Below are positions 35,801-49,000 of a DNA stretch of 64,000 nt, one piece after another (position 1 is the stretch's first letter; each line of letters starts with the position of its first letter). The position numbers were made by a program, and so were the translations under genes. The stretch is from Deuterostichococcus epilithicus (taxonomy: Eukaryota; Chlorophyta; Trebouxiophyceae; Prasiolales; Stichococcaceae). The DNA is taken from contig JAVTLE010000003.1 of NCBI GenBank assembly GCA_033439295.1, positions 558,001 to 622,000 on the forward strand. Reading direction: 5' to 3'. The notes beneath the pieces are model-generated. The model was not told the origin of the DNA and did not search any database. It was given only the letters and a program-made list of their open reading frames with translations.

Positions 35801-38800
35801 GAGCGCTGGGGGAGTCCGGTCTGTGGATGGACGCGGGGGCGGAAGGCACTGCGAGAGCCAGTGCACACACGGTGGCGAAGGCGGGCGAGCTTCAGGAGCT
35901 GCGGCTGAACATTTGCGCAGGGATTGAGCTGGCGCAAGGGACATTGCGACACTGTCGAACAGTAGAGAGCGAGCTCAAAGAGTTAGTCTCAACAGCGGGG
36001 GTGCGCACCTCCGTCTTGAGCGCGAGGAAGGAGCCGATGAAGACCCAGGCACACAGGATGACGGTGAGCGCATAGGGGTTCGTCGCGCTGGCCGGCCGCA
36101 GCATCGCTACATAGCCCACGGCGCCTGCGGGTGGTCCCACCCATCAGCTTTCATGTCCGGGCTGCCAGTCGCGTCCCGCAGCGCACGCACAAAGGGTTCC
36201 GAGACTTGGCACATGCGACACATCGATGGGCACATGCTCGGCCGTCAACACCACCGATCGGTGTTTCGTCGCGTTTGGTTCCGAAGAATGTGCTGCATCT
36301 GCATTTGAGGGTGCGTTCCTGCCCCGGAAATTGGAAGGCATCAGGATAGCGCGCGCACCGCCGACGACTGTGCCCAGCGCGCGGAAGATGCCCTTCTGCA
36401 CCGTCGTCTCCACCTTCTCCGACAGCACCACCACCACCGTGAACAGCACATCTGCAAACGGCAGGGTATCTATTACACAGCTGACGCGACCGGCTGCCAG
36501 ACGAGACACACAGCGGCCGGACCGCCTCGCCTGCATGTTTGTGTAAGCCAGACTTGTCGTTGATCAGTCGGCAGAGCCTGGCAGCTCGGTGCACAGGCGA
36601 TTGCTGCGCCGAGACGACCGGGAGGGGGGATGCAGTAGTGGAGCGCACAGAGCGGGTTCCACTTCTGGACGCTGGTGGCGTCGACAGTCACGATGAAGAT
36701 GACACAGGTGCAGCCGGCGCAGAGGACGTAATACTTCAGGAAAAAGTGCCAGCTCCTGCCGCAACTGCGAGGCGACACACCGAGGAATCGCTTCGTACGG
36801 GGCATTCATCATATGAGAGCCTGCGATGGCTGGAAAGGCAGCAGCAGCATGGCAAGAAAGCAAGCATGCAGGCTGCCCCCATCTCTGCAAGGCTGAGACG
36901 CTGGCGCAATGTCCAGCAGGTGATGCCCTCGTGTGAGGCCCGATCTGGCGACGGCTTTCACAGCAGCACCTCGTGCCCGCCAATGCCTGGGCTTTGGCCA
37001 CTGCAGCCTGCGGTGGCAGCGTGCACATGTGCCAGCAGAAACATGAGAATGGCACAAGCGCACTTGACCTGCCGGCGCATTCTGGCCCAGCTGCTGCACT
37101 CGCTCCTTGCCTCCTTCCAGACGAGCGCCAGCGTCTGGAAGATGCTGAGGCAGAGCACCTGTGGCATGACGCCGCACAAGATGGCCCAGATGTGAGAGGC
37201 CGAACCAGTTGCCAGGCACGCAGCGAGCTTCCAGGTCGTCATGAGCAAAGCGGGCCGGATTTGGAAGCAACGGGTCGGGCCGATGGCGCAGCCACTCACG
37301 TGCATGATGACGCCCCTCAGCCAGGTGACCTCGTTCAGAGTCCACGCGCGACTCCACCGCCATGGCGGGCTCGTCGTCGGCTCCGGCTGGACGGCGGCAG
37401 ACGGCTTATCAGCCTCGCTGCCGGCGTGTTCCGAATCGCTGTCCGCCACTGCCGCCGCCGCCTGAGAGTCCTCCCTGCTGGCGGCCGCGGGGTGCCGTGC
37501 AGCGCCGGTGTGGCTCTTCGACAGCCGCTGTACCGGCCGCAGTGGCAGACTGCCTCCACCGCCGCTGCTGCCGCCGCTTACCGCGTCGCTGGCGCTGGCG
37601 GCTGTGTGGCCATCGACAGCACCCCCATCAGCTGCGCTGGCAGCGTGCGCCGCCGCCCCGCTGCTGTCTGTCGAGCTGGAGGCATCCGATGCCGAGGGAT
37701 AGCTGTCCTCCGGCAGGATCGCCCTGCCGGGGACCTTCGGCAGCTGGGCGGCGGGCTCTGCTGGGTTCTCGACGTCGTGCGTGCCGTTGCTGAACGCCGT
37801 GCTGCAGTTGCCGCCTGCCATTGTGGCGTCAGCAACGCCGCCATTGCCGTCCGGCTTTGAGAGCGCGTGATTCACTGCTGCCACGGCTGCGCAGTTGCGT
37901 TTCCGCTGCATCGCCTCGTCGTGCCTGTAGGTGAAACCAGTGTGTCATGGGCGTGTTACAGATCCCAGGAGGCAAGCAACACTCCTGCGCTGGCCCACGC
38001 CCCGTGCGCATGCCGTCGAAGGAACTGTAATGCAACCTCTCTGCGAACCCTCGTACCAGGCATTGCCTTCCCACTCTACGCCTTTGCTGTGCATACGCGA
38101 CCGTCACTCTCAGCATCCCATGCACAGCAACCAGCAGGACAAGCGCGCACCCGAGGTACTTGGGCCGGTGCTGCCGTCGGTGCGCCCGCTGCGGCCACAC
38201 CGTTGTCTGGTGCGCCGCCGCCGCCTCCAGCGCATCCTCCACATCCGCCATCGCGCCTGCGCAGCGGCATGCAGGGCGTCAGCAGGCACGAATGCGAGCC
38301 TGCATTTCTGGACGGCTGCTGTTGTTCGAGTTCTGCTGTTGTTCGATTTCTGATGTGGGCCAATCGGATCCTAGCGGCTGCCGGAGCATAACCGAATGGC
38401 GGCTTCGAGGAAGCGGGCAGAATGGTGGGTGGCACGCCTCACCCATGATCTCGTTGGTCAGCGTCGTCACGTACATCAGCGCCCGCACCTGCGACGTGCG
38501 GAGCGACTGACTGTTGACAGGTCGCAATGAAGCGAGAAGGTTTTGTTCCTTCACTTCTAACAGCAGTAAGGAGGTTTCAGCAAGCGTGTCTGGGGCCACC
38601 ATGGCAACTGCATGTGAAAGGGCTGACGGAACATCCAGGCGCTCCAGCATGGCTTGACCGCATGTTCGTGCAGCACCCACCTGCAGGTGGGGCGGGTTGA
38701 GGGGGTTCTCTGCCCACACGTGTGTGTGGCGGTCCCAGTATCCCCGCATGAGCGCTTGTTGCAGCGTGGCCGCCAGCTGCCCCTCCAGCGCCGCCCACGT

Positions 38801-41800
38801 CGGGTCGAACAGGCGGCCGTACTGGGAGACCTGTTGATTGGACGCGCATCGCTTCGGCGGTAGCATGTGAGCAGCCAACGCTTGAGGCGCTGTACGGGCT
38901 GGGTGAGTGGAGACATGACCAGGCACATAAATGCACATGATTCCAGAGACAGAGGCTGGCTCAGTGCATCAACAGCTCAGAACCATCGATTTGGAACAAC
39001 AGGGTTTCACGGCTGCATGTGCGGTGCGGGCATGGCAGCAGCTGGAGCGACAAGCAGGTCACGGGCGCACCCGCTTGAGGCCCTGCCGGAAGTGCAGCAC
39101 TGTGGCGAAGTTGTTGCAGCAGGCCGCCACGTGCGCGTACAGCACACGCAGCATCGGCATGACGTCATGGCCTGCGGCGCAGCCAGCTTTGCTTGGGCCT
39201 GTAGATCGGCAGAGGAGCAAACACCCGAGTGCGCGCAGCAGGCTTTGGTGCACCAGCGTACTTGCCCAGTCAGTGCCGATAGGAGTCGCGAGCGCCTGCA
39301 GCGGTGGGGTTGGTGTTGCGCGGCTGGAGGCCGCCGAGCAGAGCCCGCATGGGCACTCCTCGCGTCAGAACCTCCGCCAGATGCACATCGCCAGACAGGC
39401 AGCGGCCGCGGCCGGCTCACCCAGCACGTGCTGCAGCCGGGCGGCGTTGAGCAGCTGCTCCTGGCCATCGAGCACGCACTCGAGCGCGCCGCAGCGGAGC
39501 ACCAGTGTCTCCACAGCGGCTATCACCGGGCCCCAGAAGCTGAGCTGCATGCGGTGGCGTGACAGCTGCGGCGGCTCCAGGCTGGCCTGCGAGACGCAGG
39601 GTTTCAAATTTAGGGTTTAGGGTTTTGATTTGAGGAATTTGATATGAAAGCATGAAATATAATGATTTGATGAAAACAGGATCAAGGGCCTGTGCCGCCG
39701 CAGCGCCGCACCAGCACATCCACTGCTCTGCACGAGAAACAGAACTCGAAGTGTGAACATCCAGACCTGGAAAGCCAGCCATGGCAGACACCTGTGCAAG
39801 GGCTCGGTGGCAGCATTGCCGCTAGACAGCTCCGGCCTGTGGAGCGACCACTTCTCTGTGTGCATGATGCACCATACGGGCCCTGATGTATGGCGAGAAT
39901 GCCAGGTCGAATAAGACATGACCCGGCCCGTTTACCTGTACTGCTTTGGGCTGCCGGAGCGGTCCAAGGCTGGGGCACCTCGTTCACAGCTGTCAACCCC
40001 ACAGTCTTAAGATGGCGAATAAGATGCGGAAAGGCGCGCCTCCATGAGCAGCCGCTTGCACAGCTGCAGCCGCGGCAGCAGCGTTGCGACGGAGGTGAAG
40101 CCGTGCGACTCCACACGCACCAGCTTCCGCTGCTTCCCCGGATCCGTCGCTGCCCGCAGCGCCGCCTGCGCCCAAGCCAGCAGATTCAGGGCCGTGATCA
40201 CCATGTACGCGTCAAGTGTGCACCAGCTTCCGCCGCCATTCGCCGCCTTCCTGAATCATCCGCCGCCCGGAGCCCCGCCTGCAACTCGATGCCGCTGGCT
40301 GCACTCTGCGCTTGGGTCATCTCCACATGGCGACGGTAGGACGAGGGAGAGGATCAATCATATTTTCTGACAGAGGCAACCACAAGGGTGCCAGTATGTG
40401 AGCGGTTGTTGGCTGGGGCCACACAACAGAAACAGATGCCGATCTAAACCCAACCTTTGCACAGTCCGAGCACGCAACATGGACAACCATAACGGCCTCA
40501 CATGGTATTCCTTGTCGGCAGGCTGCTCGAAGGCGGCTATGATGCGGCGCGAGAGTCCCGGCGCCGAGGCCTCCACCTCCGCTTGCAGCTGCTCGTGGCT
40601 GTTGGCCTCATTCTGCTCCGCGACAAACGCCCGCTGCACCTCCTGTCGCGCCAGCGCGTGCTGCGGCACCAGCATGTGACTGGCGTAGCTGCGCGGAGGC
40701 GCCATGCGGGGGCAGGCGTCAGTTCAGGGCTTTGCGCCATGGCTCTGCGGACCTGGTCGCGAGCATGCCAGCACATGGCCGGGCGCTTCGCTGCTGGTGC
40801 ACAGGCATCGTGGCCGCCGCCGCACAAGGTCGATTGCACCACCCACAACATTCACACGAAGAGAAGTTCCACTCAAAGGAGCCCTTTGTCATCCAACCAA
40901 ACACAGGACTGCCAACTGACCCAGTGACGCTGGTGCCGACGGCGCGAAGCGTGTCGGACAGCACGTCCCGCAGCTCGTCCCGTGCAAGGCTTGGCAGCGT
41001 GACCAAGCCGGAGACCACCACGCCCAGCGCGGCCACCAGAGCCGTGTATATTGCCGGCAGTACCGCCTGCAGACGCACGAGGCAGCAGCTCGCTGCTGCG
41101 GCAGTGGCCGGACATCTCAAAGCCGCGCCGCAGTGCGGCCCCGCCCTCCGCTGCCCTCGGCCAGGGGCACTGCGTCGCTGGCGAGGCGCTGGCACGGGTC
41201 TGCACGGTTGCAGGCACCTGTCACGTGCTGACAGAGCGACCTCCAGTGCGGTGCTGCGGTGCGAGGCCCAGGGGGATGCAAGGGTGGGGACACCGCACCT
41301 GCGTCCACAGCTGGCCGACGCCCCAATGCAGCTGAGCGTTCAGGACTGCAAGCACACAGATCAAGCTCAGCTCTGAAGTGCTATCCACGGTCTTTCATCA
41401 AAATGTACGGGTGTCCCATCCACCAAAGGGCAGCTCTCCGTGCCTGTCACCGCACCAACCTCGGCCATGCTTGCAGTGCAATGCGGCGCAGCGCAGCAGC
41501 TCACTCACTTGTGAAGGCGAAGCCCAGGTTCACAACCTGCATGTGGCACCATGCAACAGTGAGCATAAGGAGCATGGTGCTGTATCGTCGATTGACACAG
41601 GTCAGAGGGGTTACACTAAGGTGCGGCTGCACTGAATACGGTGTCAAGTTCAGATGCTCGCAGCGGGGCAGCTCACCAGCGCCATCGGACCCATCTTGGC
41701 GCGTAACGCGGCGATGGGGATCCAGGCCACCACCGAGAAGAGGCACAGGAACGTTGTGTAGGCGATGTGCGGCGCCCGCGCCAGCATGATCTGTGGCAAT

Positions 41801-42602
41801 CACGCTGTAGGGGTGATGGGGTGAGGGTATGAGAAGCATCAGAACATGGCTTCGTTCGCCCATGCGCCTCCCTTTGCATTGCAACCACGCCAACCGCGCA
41901 ATGCATACGGCATCCAGGCGGTGAACTCACCACGAGGCCCGCAAACACGCTGCCCATGATCAGGTGGCCCGCGGCAATGGCGCCCGCAAGGAAGTGAGAG
42001 CCCTGCGTACAAGCAGCGCAGGCTTGCCGTGCTCGTTGCGTGGCATTGGAGCTGCCGGTGCAGTGGTGATGCGATGCGGCCGCCATGTCACCATGCACAG
42101 CAGCAGCCTCAGGTTGCCGCCCGCACCACATGCTGATCCTGCGCCACCAACAGCTCGGCGGCCACGTAGAAGATGGACGCCAGGCAGCTCAACCGGAAGC
42201 TGAGCTTTCTGACGACCACAAACAGCGTCACAACCACCTGGCCCGTCGCAAGCTGAGCTCCGAGCTGGACGCCTGCCGCAAAACGACACACCCGGCATAG
42301 CTAAGCCTCGTGCGGTAAGAACGATCGAGTAGCATCAGGATCGATTTACATTTCGCGGAACAAGCAGGTCACTGAGGTAGTGACTGTCATCACCTCGGGA
42401 CAGCATGAAGCCGCGCACAACATCCAGGGCCTTGACCCATCGCGGCCTGGACTCGTGGGCGCTTGTGAACTCGGCCTTACCGCCTACGCCCATGACTGCG
42501 GCACCAATTGCCGCGGCCTCCACCTGGGCTGCGTCAAATGTACGACCTCTGGCTCACACACGTCACACAGCTGCACAGCCCCACCCTTGCGGCCTTGCCC
42601 AT
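32810..42602 (-). CDS. Large ALMT/FUSC-like integral membrane protein
   Basis: Twenty-seven exons join in frame to 1194 residues. The layout is membrane bundle, cytosolic region, membrane bundle, cytosolic region, as in the fusaric-acid-resistance (FUSC) / aluminium-activated malate transporter superfamily. Hydrophobic exons 2-8 form bundle 1 (for example AGAIAAGHLIMGSVFAGLV and IYTALVAALGVVVSGLV). Exons 17-22 form bundle 2, containing the superfamily motif VLFTVVVVLSEKVETTVQKG then FRALGTVVG. Exon 16 alone codes for 208 residues of Ser/Ala/Gly/acidic linker. The C-terminus is Arg- and Gln-rich. Plant ALMTs conduct malate and other anions; the substrate here is unknown. The first exon (ATG at 42602, six codons) is tentative. 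The stop assumes no intron in the last 79 codons. Intron 10 would use a GC donor. It diverges from the WDR90-like gene. Confidence 0.82.
34131..34157. repeat. GGGTTC short tandem repeat in FUSC-like intron 23
   Basis: About four GGGTTC-like units, resembling a decayed telomere-type repeat, next to the exon at 33939-34112. Confidence 0.8.
34470..34517. repeat. Decayed copy of the exon 23 border in FUSC-like intron 23
   Basis: Matches 34584-34630, which spans the exon 23 donor and adjacent intron, at an offset of about 114 bp. The best shared stretch is TGCCTTGGGCATGGC against CGCCTTGGGCATGGC, followed by GTCCACAG-type matches. Confidence 0.7.
39602..39632. repeat. Interstitial telomere-like TTTAGGG motif
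   Basis: Two adjacent TTTAGGG units plus degenerate flanks (GGGTTTC, GGGTTTTGA) lie in intron 10 of the FUSC-like gene. TTTAGGG is the plant and Chlorella telomere unit. The tract is too short to be a telomere. Confidence 0.7.
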
Positions 42603-43032
42603 GGATATGGACGGCCAAAGCGCATTGCTCGCAGACTTCTCAGCCAGTGCGACTGAACTGCTGCTGTTTTGTGCAGCTGAAAAATTCGGGCGTCATGGCC
42701 ATTAGTCATTTACTAATGCGCCAAGTGGCAAAGGGTCAATACTCAGACAAGGAATTGTGGCGCGCCTGGGCTTCGACAACATTCTTTGAACATTTCGGAA
42801 AGAAGGTTGGTATGGCGGTATATTGCACGCCTGCGTCGCAACAATCAAATGCGGAAAGTCTCTTTCTAATTACAGAGCGGAAGTGCATCAGTAAGTCAGA
42901 ATGATGATACGGTATGGGGCTAAGCTTTGGTGTTTCGATGCGCCCGCAGAGCGACGATCCCGTACAGCCGTGTCTTCCATCATGGTCAAGCTTTAACTGA
43001 CAATAGTCGTGCACCAGAAGCGTCGAGCTCTC
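42603..43032. promoter_or_regulatory. Divergent promoter region of the FUSC-like and WDR90-like genes
   Basis: About 430 bp separate the proposed start codons of two genes read in opposite directions. Both starts are inferred, so the exact limits may shift. An AT-richer stretch near 42690-42900 stands out from the GC-rich surroundings. Confidence 0.5.
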
Positions 43033-46000
43033 ATGAGCCGAGCAGCATCACGGCGGCGCCCCGGCCATGTGTGGGAACACCCTCATGTCAACCTGTGGAA
43101 GCTCTGCCGCGTGGAACACTGATCCCGGGGTGACAGCTCGCGCCAAGGTGATGCAAAGTCACACGTGGTGAGGATGTTTAGCTTGTTCGGCCGATCCTTG
43201 CGCCGAAGGACAGCGGCGCGCCGGCGCAGCGCCTGTGTACCAAAACGCCATGAAAGATGCAACCCTGCAACCATGTATCCTTGCAACTCAATCAGCGCAC
43301 AATTCCGTTCTGGGGCTGCAGGACCGGGCCGTGGGGCGCGTCGTCTGGCATATCAGCGGCAATGTGCCAGCCGCCAACTACATCCACCTGCCGCAGACGC
43401 GCAGCGCCAGCCTCAGCCTCACTGGGCGCTTCCTGTACCTCCAGGTGTGCAACTTTGTGCGTGGCTCAGATGAAGCAGCTGTACAGCTTTGTGCCGCCGT
43501 GTAGCATGGTGCACCTGTTGATGTGCACGCTTCTCCTCTCCGCCTCTGTTGTCCGCACATGACAGGAAGAGTCAAGCTGCCATGATGATGCCCGTGCGCA
43601 GGTGCTGCTGGACCCGGCGCAGCATTACGCCATCCACGTGGACACTTTCACCCAAGACGGCAATCCCTGCAGACTGTCAGATAGCGACCTGTACGATGCA
43701 TCGGCCGCAAGGGTGCGCAGCCCTTGTAGCTCTTGGCCCACTGCTGCTTGCATGCAATTCCTCAGGCACTCCGATTTGGGCATTGCGACACCCTGTGAGC
43801 CGTTTATTACCGTAGCTGGTCGCTTCATCTATGTGCAATACATGTACATCGACTGACTGCAAGGCTCTGCCGCTGCAGCGGAATGCGCTCAGCGTGCAGC
43901 TGGCGACATGGCAGCCTCCGGCGGCTGGACGCTGCTGTGCATCGATCTCGCGGCGGCGTTGGCTTCCCAAGGGCACGGCTACCGCTACATCAAGGGCCTG
44001 CAGCTCTGCGCAACGCTCAGCGTGCGGGGTGCCTTCACATCGGACATTGTGTGCAGCCTGAAGGTGGGTTGCCAGGCGCCTCAGGGTATGAGGTGGCATG
44101 CTTGAGGCTTGCAGCAAGCAAGACACACTGTGTTGACTATTTCGTCTGGGTCAGTTTCGGCAGATTCACGATTATATTGGCAGATTCACGATTATGTTGA
44201 ACACTGGACCATCTGCAGACGCTGCCGCGGGCAATGGCCATCAGCCAGATGGCGGTGGACCTATGCTGGCTGCCGCGGCAGCCGCACCTGGCTTCCGAGC
44301 ATACATCACCAGAGTGAGCATCGCAAGATCAACTCAGAACTACGAGTCGTGTTCAGCCCAAACGATCATGCCCCAAAGAGAGTATCCAGACCCGCAATTG
44401 TTTGTTCATCATCAGTGCTGCTGTGCAAAGCCGCCAAACCATGTTCTACTCGACAGCAGCTGTGCGCCACTCAGCACACTGACACAGTGTGGTCTCCCGC
44501 AGGCGATGCCTGCGGACGGCTGGCAGCGTCACGCTCGATTACTGGGAGGTGTGCCGCCCATTTGCTGCTCTGCTGACACGCCGCAAAGCACCCTCGGCTT
44601 CGCGCCGCTGCCGCCGCCGCCAGAGGGGCCTGAGTGTGGTGATCTCAACCAGACCCCTGCTGGAAGCTGCCACAAGGCACATTGGCAGCATTCAGCCGGC
44701 AGCGGCGGCGACCGTGCGCTGCGGGGGCTGCAGCTATCGAGCCTGCCAGGTGGCGTGCTGTGCCACTCGCCCACAGTGGACGCCTGCCCATTGCGGTGTG
44801 CCGCTTGGGGCGGACAGCGCCAGAAACGGGCCGGCACAGACTTCGGCAGCCCGCCGCGCACGTCTCTACAGCAGCCAGGCAGCTGCTGCCACCACCCGGC
44901 AGCACGATGCAGCGAGTCTCGTCAGCTGAGGCTCCGCTGTCAGTAGACGATGCTCAGCCCTCGCTGGAATCGCTTATTGGCTGCAGCAGCGGTCCAGGCA
45001 GCACGTTGGCCGGAGGCCTGTTTCCTTGCATATGCGACCGCCAATGCCATCGTCATCGAGGAGTTAGATCTCACTCGGCAGAGGTAGGCGGTCCTGTTGG
45101 CATTATCATCGAAGCCTTGACCATTGCGGTCCAGTCCTGTCATCTGCGACTGGCTGGCAATGGCTGAGTTCAAGATGTTATTCGTCATCGCTGACAGCAT
45201 TGTGCATCTGTATGAATGTTTTGTTGCAGGCTGCTGGAGACTGATGCCGACCAGGAGGTCACAGCTTTGGCATGCAGCGCAGACGGCGCGATTCTTGCGT
45301 TCGCTGCCACATCCATTGCCGAGGTTTCCTTGTGGGACAGCTCACTCTGTGCCTGCTGCACCTGCCCTTCAGATGATGTACAACCTGCCTTTCAGAATGG
45401 TGTCTTCATGCATGACCGTGAGTGTCCATCTGCCCCCAAATCCGCTGCTCTTTGATCGGCTTGATGCCGGCACGCAGCACTGGATGCAACGCCACACAAT
45501 CTGCAGCAGCAATGCAGCCCATGGCGCTGCTGCCTGTAATCATGGCTGAGTTCTACGAACGACATAATCGTACCTGACATAGGTGTCCCCGCGCTCGCAG
45601 CAGGAGGGGCCGAGTTGCGGGGCTGACATCCGTCTGTGGGACGCTGCCAGTTGCACGTGCCTGGCATCTCTTCGCCGGCACTCCGGCCCGGTCATCCACC
45701 TCGCCTTCTCGCCCGATGGCCGCTGGCTGGCATCCGCCGGCGCAGGCAATGGCGACAGCTCAGTCGTTCTGTGGGCGCTGCCCGGCGGGGAGGCAGTCGC
45801 GGCGGGCGCCCTCCACTCGCCAGCCACCGATCTCGCCTGGCTCCCTGGTCCCGGGCCGCCACAGCTGCTGTCTGCAAGCCAGGCGTGTTCCGACGTTGAT
45901 GTCAAATCTACAATTTTGCATGCCTGCGTCTGGGTGCATAGGCATGTCCTGAACCAGGAGGCGGCGCCGGGGAAGGGAGGGGAGGGGAGGGCTGCAATGT

Positions 46001-49000
46001 ATTGTCCCACTAGCACAGCCGGCCTCTCGCATTGGACAATGCTCAGTTGAGAGACCTGAACATCAGCGACCCTTGCGAACCGCACGTACTGTGAATGCCT
46101 TTGTTCCTTTTTACAAACCGCAGGAAGGCATCGTGCTCTGGACGCACCTGGCAATGCAAGCACTGGCGCTGTACCTTCAGCTGCAAGCACTGGGCCAACA
46201 ACACTGGTACTTGGCAGGGATGGTGCCGGCGGCACCAGCGTGTTTGTGGGCACCGCAGCCGGCAGTGTCTGGCAATTTGGTCTGGCGGACCGGCATGCAC
46301 GGCCGGCGGAGCAATGCGCCGTCATGTCTGGGGGCTGCCCCATGACAAGGCTCCAGGTGTGTGTCTCCGAGATAAATAGACAACCAAAAGACTCCGATTG
46401 AAAGCACCTTGAGCCCGAAGCGCAGATTGGCACCTGCTGATTGCCTGTTTCAACCCATAACAGGGCCTCACAGCAGGTGCAATTGGGCTGGATCACAACC
46501 CGAGCTGTTTGAACCTTTCACCAACGGCGAGGTCAGTTCTGTTGCCGTACAAATCCTCCGCCTTTTACTAAGGACTTCCGAGCGCTGTCTTCGACAAGCC
46601 GTGTTTCTCAATTTTTACTGTGCCTATCGGCACTAAAACCCACCCAACACCCCTCACACACCACATTCCACCCCACCCCCGCCCACCATCTTCACTCTAG
46701 CACAGTTATGGCAATATGTCAAAAGAAAATGTCGACACGTCTGAGTTTTGGTGATGCATGGTGTCACACAGGCGATTGCAAGCGGACTACTGGGCGCTGG
46801 CACGGCTGGCGGCTGTGTGGCGGTGCTGCGGCAGGCCCCTGGCGCAGGCTGGTCAATGGAATTTGAATGTGCAGCAGACGCCGCCGTGACGGCTGCCACA
46901 TTCGAGTCCAGCAGCGCAAAAGCGGTGGTGGCCACAGACGCCGGCAGCCTCTGGTGAGTCTGCTGCGCGCGATCATCGACATCAGGCGGCAGCATGCAGG
47001 GTAGCGGTCCTGCCAGCCCGTGTTGTTGGGTGTCAGAGTCTCGGTCACCTGCCCTCAAGTCCAAATTCAATTTGGGTAATGCAATGTCAGGTGCACCAAC
47101 TGCCGACAACAACCATGGCCACAACAAGACACGGCAATCCCCCTGCAGATGTCGGGTCAATGTTGAGACCACAGCCTTGCCTGCTGCAATGCAGGTCCGT
47201 TAACATGAGCGAGGGCAGCCGTTCAATGCTGGCTTGGGGCCACCCGGCGCCCGTGATGTCCCTGGCGGCGGTCTCCGCCCTGCCTGCGACTGCAGACACG
47301 GGGGTTGATGCCGGAAGCGGAGCACGCGCTTGACCTCGTAGCCAGCACAGCGGCGGATGGCTTTGCCCGCCTGGCAGCTCAGCAGTGGCAACAACAGCAG
47401 CGGCGGCCATGCTGCACCATTGCTGGAGTGCAGGTTGGGATGCACTGTCCACCACGATTCTTTGCGAAAGTGACAAGTGAAGTGAGGCAGACATGTCGCT
47501 TTGCACTGTGCACCCCGATGCCGCTTCTACGCGTGCAACGCATTTGACATCTTCAAGGCTAATCCGGCCTGTTAGTATGACCATATGAGCATGGTCTGCA
47601 CATCTCGTCGAAATGCACCCTTGTTGAACCGTTCCGATAATCGGCTCTTGCTTCCGAAGACTAACCCTTCACCACAGGTCGTCTGAACCCTGCACGGCAG
47701 CAATTGCGCTCCGAGCGCGGGGCAACATGCGCTGTGCTGCAGGCTTTGCCGACGGCTGCGTGCGGGTGCTGGACGCCGGCAGCGGCAGTGTCGCCTGGAC
47801 TGTCGCCTGCCATGACACTCGTATTGTTGGCATTGCGGCGTCGCCGGAGGCGCGGCGGCAGCTCTGCATCAGCAGGTGTGTCAAATCTGCTGATGTGGGC
47901 TGCAGACTCTGTCGCGTCAAGAGGCGGGTCCCCCGTCTGAGTTTGCTTATGCAGGAGTCAACTCATGAATGCTGAACACTGCTACGAGCAGCGCTGAACA
48001 CATCCAAGGCAGCGCTGGACACGTTCGAGCAAGTATGCTGCAAGATTGCAGGGCACTCGTGCTTGCAGCGGCGGCGCTGTGGCGGTGCTGAAGGCCGCCA
48101 CTGGGGCAGAGCTCGTGCACACCAGCGCCTTGCAGCGGCGCCGTGAGGCACAGCCGTGCGCATTTGCTGGCGCGCCTGGCGAGGCGGCAGTGGCTGCGAT
48201 CGCCTGGCCCCACCGCCTGCAGGGGCAGCAACAAGTCAGTAGTCGTCTGCTGATGCCGCCTACCGCATGCAGTCAGCTGCGGGCCCTCCAGGCAGTAAGG
48301 TGTCGGCAGCAGATGTCTGCTGCTGGCGCCATCCACCATGATGGAATGATCGGTGGCAATCAACACGAGCAGTCCAATAGCAGCAGGCGCACTACTCTTC
48401 ATGCAAAGCACTCAACTTTTGCGTTGGCGCCACAGGTATTTGTGGTGCCCTGGAAGGCGGCCGAGTGTGAGCTGCTGGCAAGTTACGAAGTCCAGGTGCA
48501 TCTTCTCCGATGCCAAAGCAATTGCGCAACCGAACTTCGTGGCGTTTCTTCATGATGAATGCCGTCTTAAATCTCGGGGCCTGTGCAAAGTCCCTCGCAA
48601 GCCATTTCAACCCCTGGAGCTTGCACGAGCTTGCACGACCAATGCTGCGGCTGTGTGAAGCCAGTTGTTCGATCTCGTAGGCGGGTTCACAGAGCGTTGG
48701 CCCTCTGCCGCCAGCGTGCATCGGCTTAGGTCTGCGGCATACAGTTGGGTTCGCGACGCCGCTCCGCCCGGGGGTGTTGCTGCTGCTCGACTGGCAGCAG
48801 CAGCGCGTGACGCACGCCGTCGACCTGCAGCCTGCAGTGGCGCTGATATCATAGCCGCCTTCAGAGCTATCTCTGTCGGCGTCCACCTGTGGCCGGCTGC
48901 TGGTGGCTGGCACGTCCGCCGGCGCCTGCGTGCTATGCCAGTATGCCACGGCGGAGCCGGTGTGGCTCTTAGCCGCCGCTGCGGCTGCGGTGGGCTTCTG

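Larger units (their letters stand above)
32810..42602 (-). other. Exon map of the ALMT/FUSC-like gene
   Basis: Transcript order: 42585-42602 (tentative), 42394-42523, 42130-42272, 41931-42002, 41677-41790, 41509-41536, 41299-41345, 40917-41066, 40502-40660, 40040-40165, 39421-39586, 39071-39171, 38681-38830, 38443-38488, 38151-38256, 37300-37924, 37064-37158, 36649-36755, 36359-36451, 36009-36124, 35496-35630, 35135-35267, 34625-34734, 33939-34112, 33644-33747, 33330-33424, 32810-33051. Total 3585 nt. Exon 9 could start slightly further upstream, and the exon 3 donor has alternatives. Confidence 0.7.

Noticed and set aside
42335-42523. Start of the FUSC-like gene at 42523
   Set aside because: The first codon there is GTG directly after a CAG acceptor, so it is an internal exon. 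A six-codon ATG exon at 42585-42602 joins in phase.
42508-42705. Plus-strand open frame at 42508-42705 as the first exon of the WDR90-like gene
   Set aside because: It contains no CFAP20-like motif, overlaps the FUSC-like 5' end, and the exon at 43033-43110 fits the domain start better.
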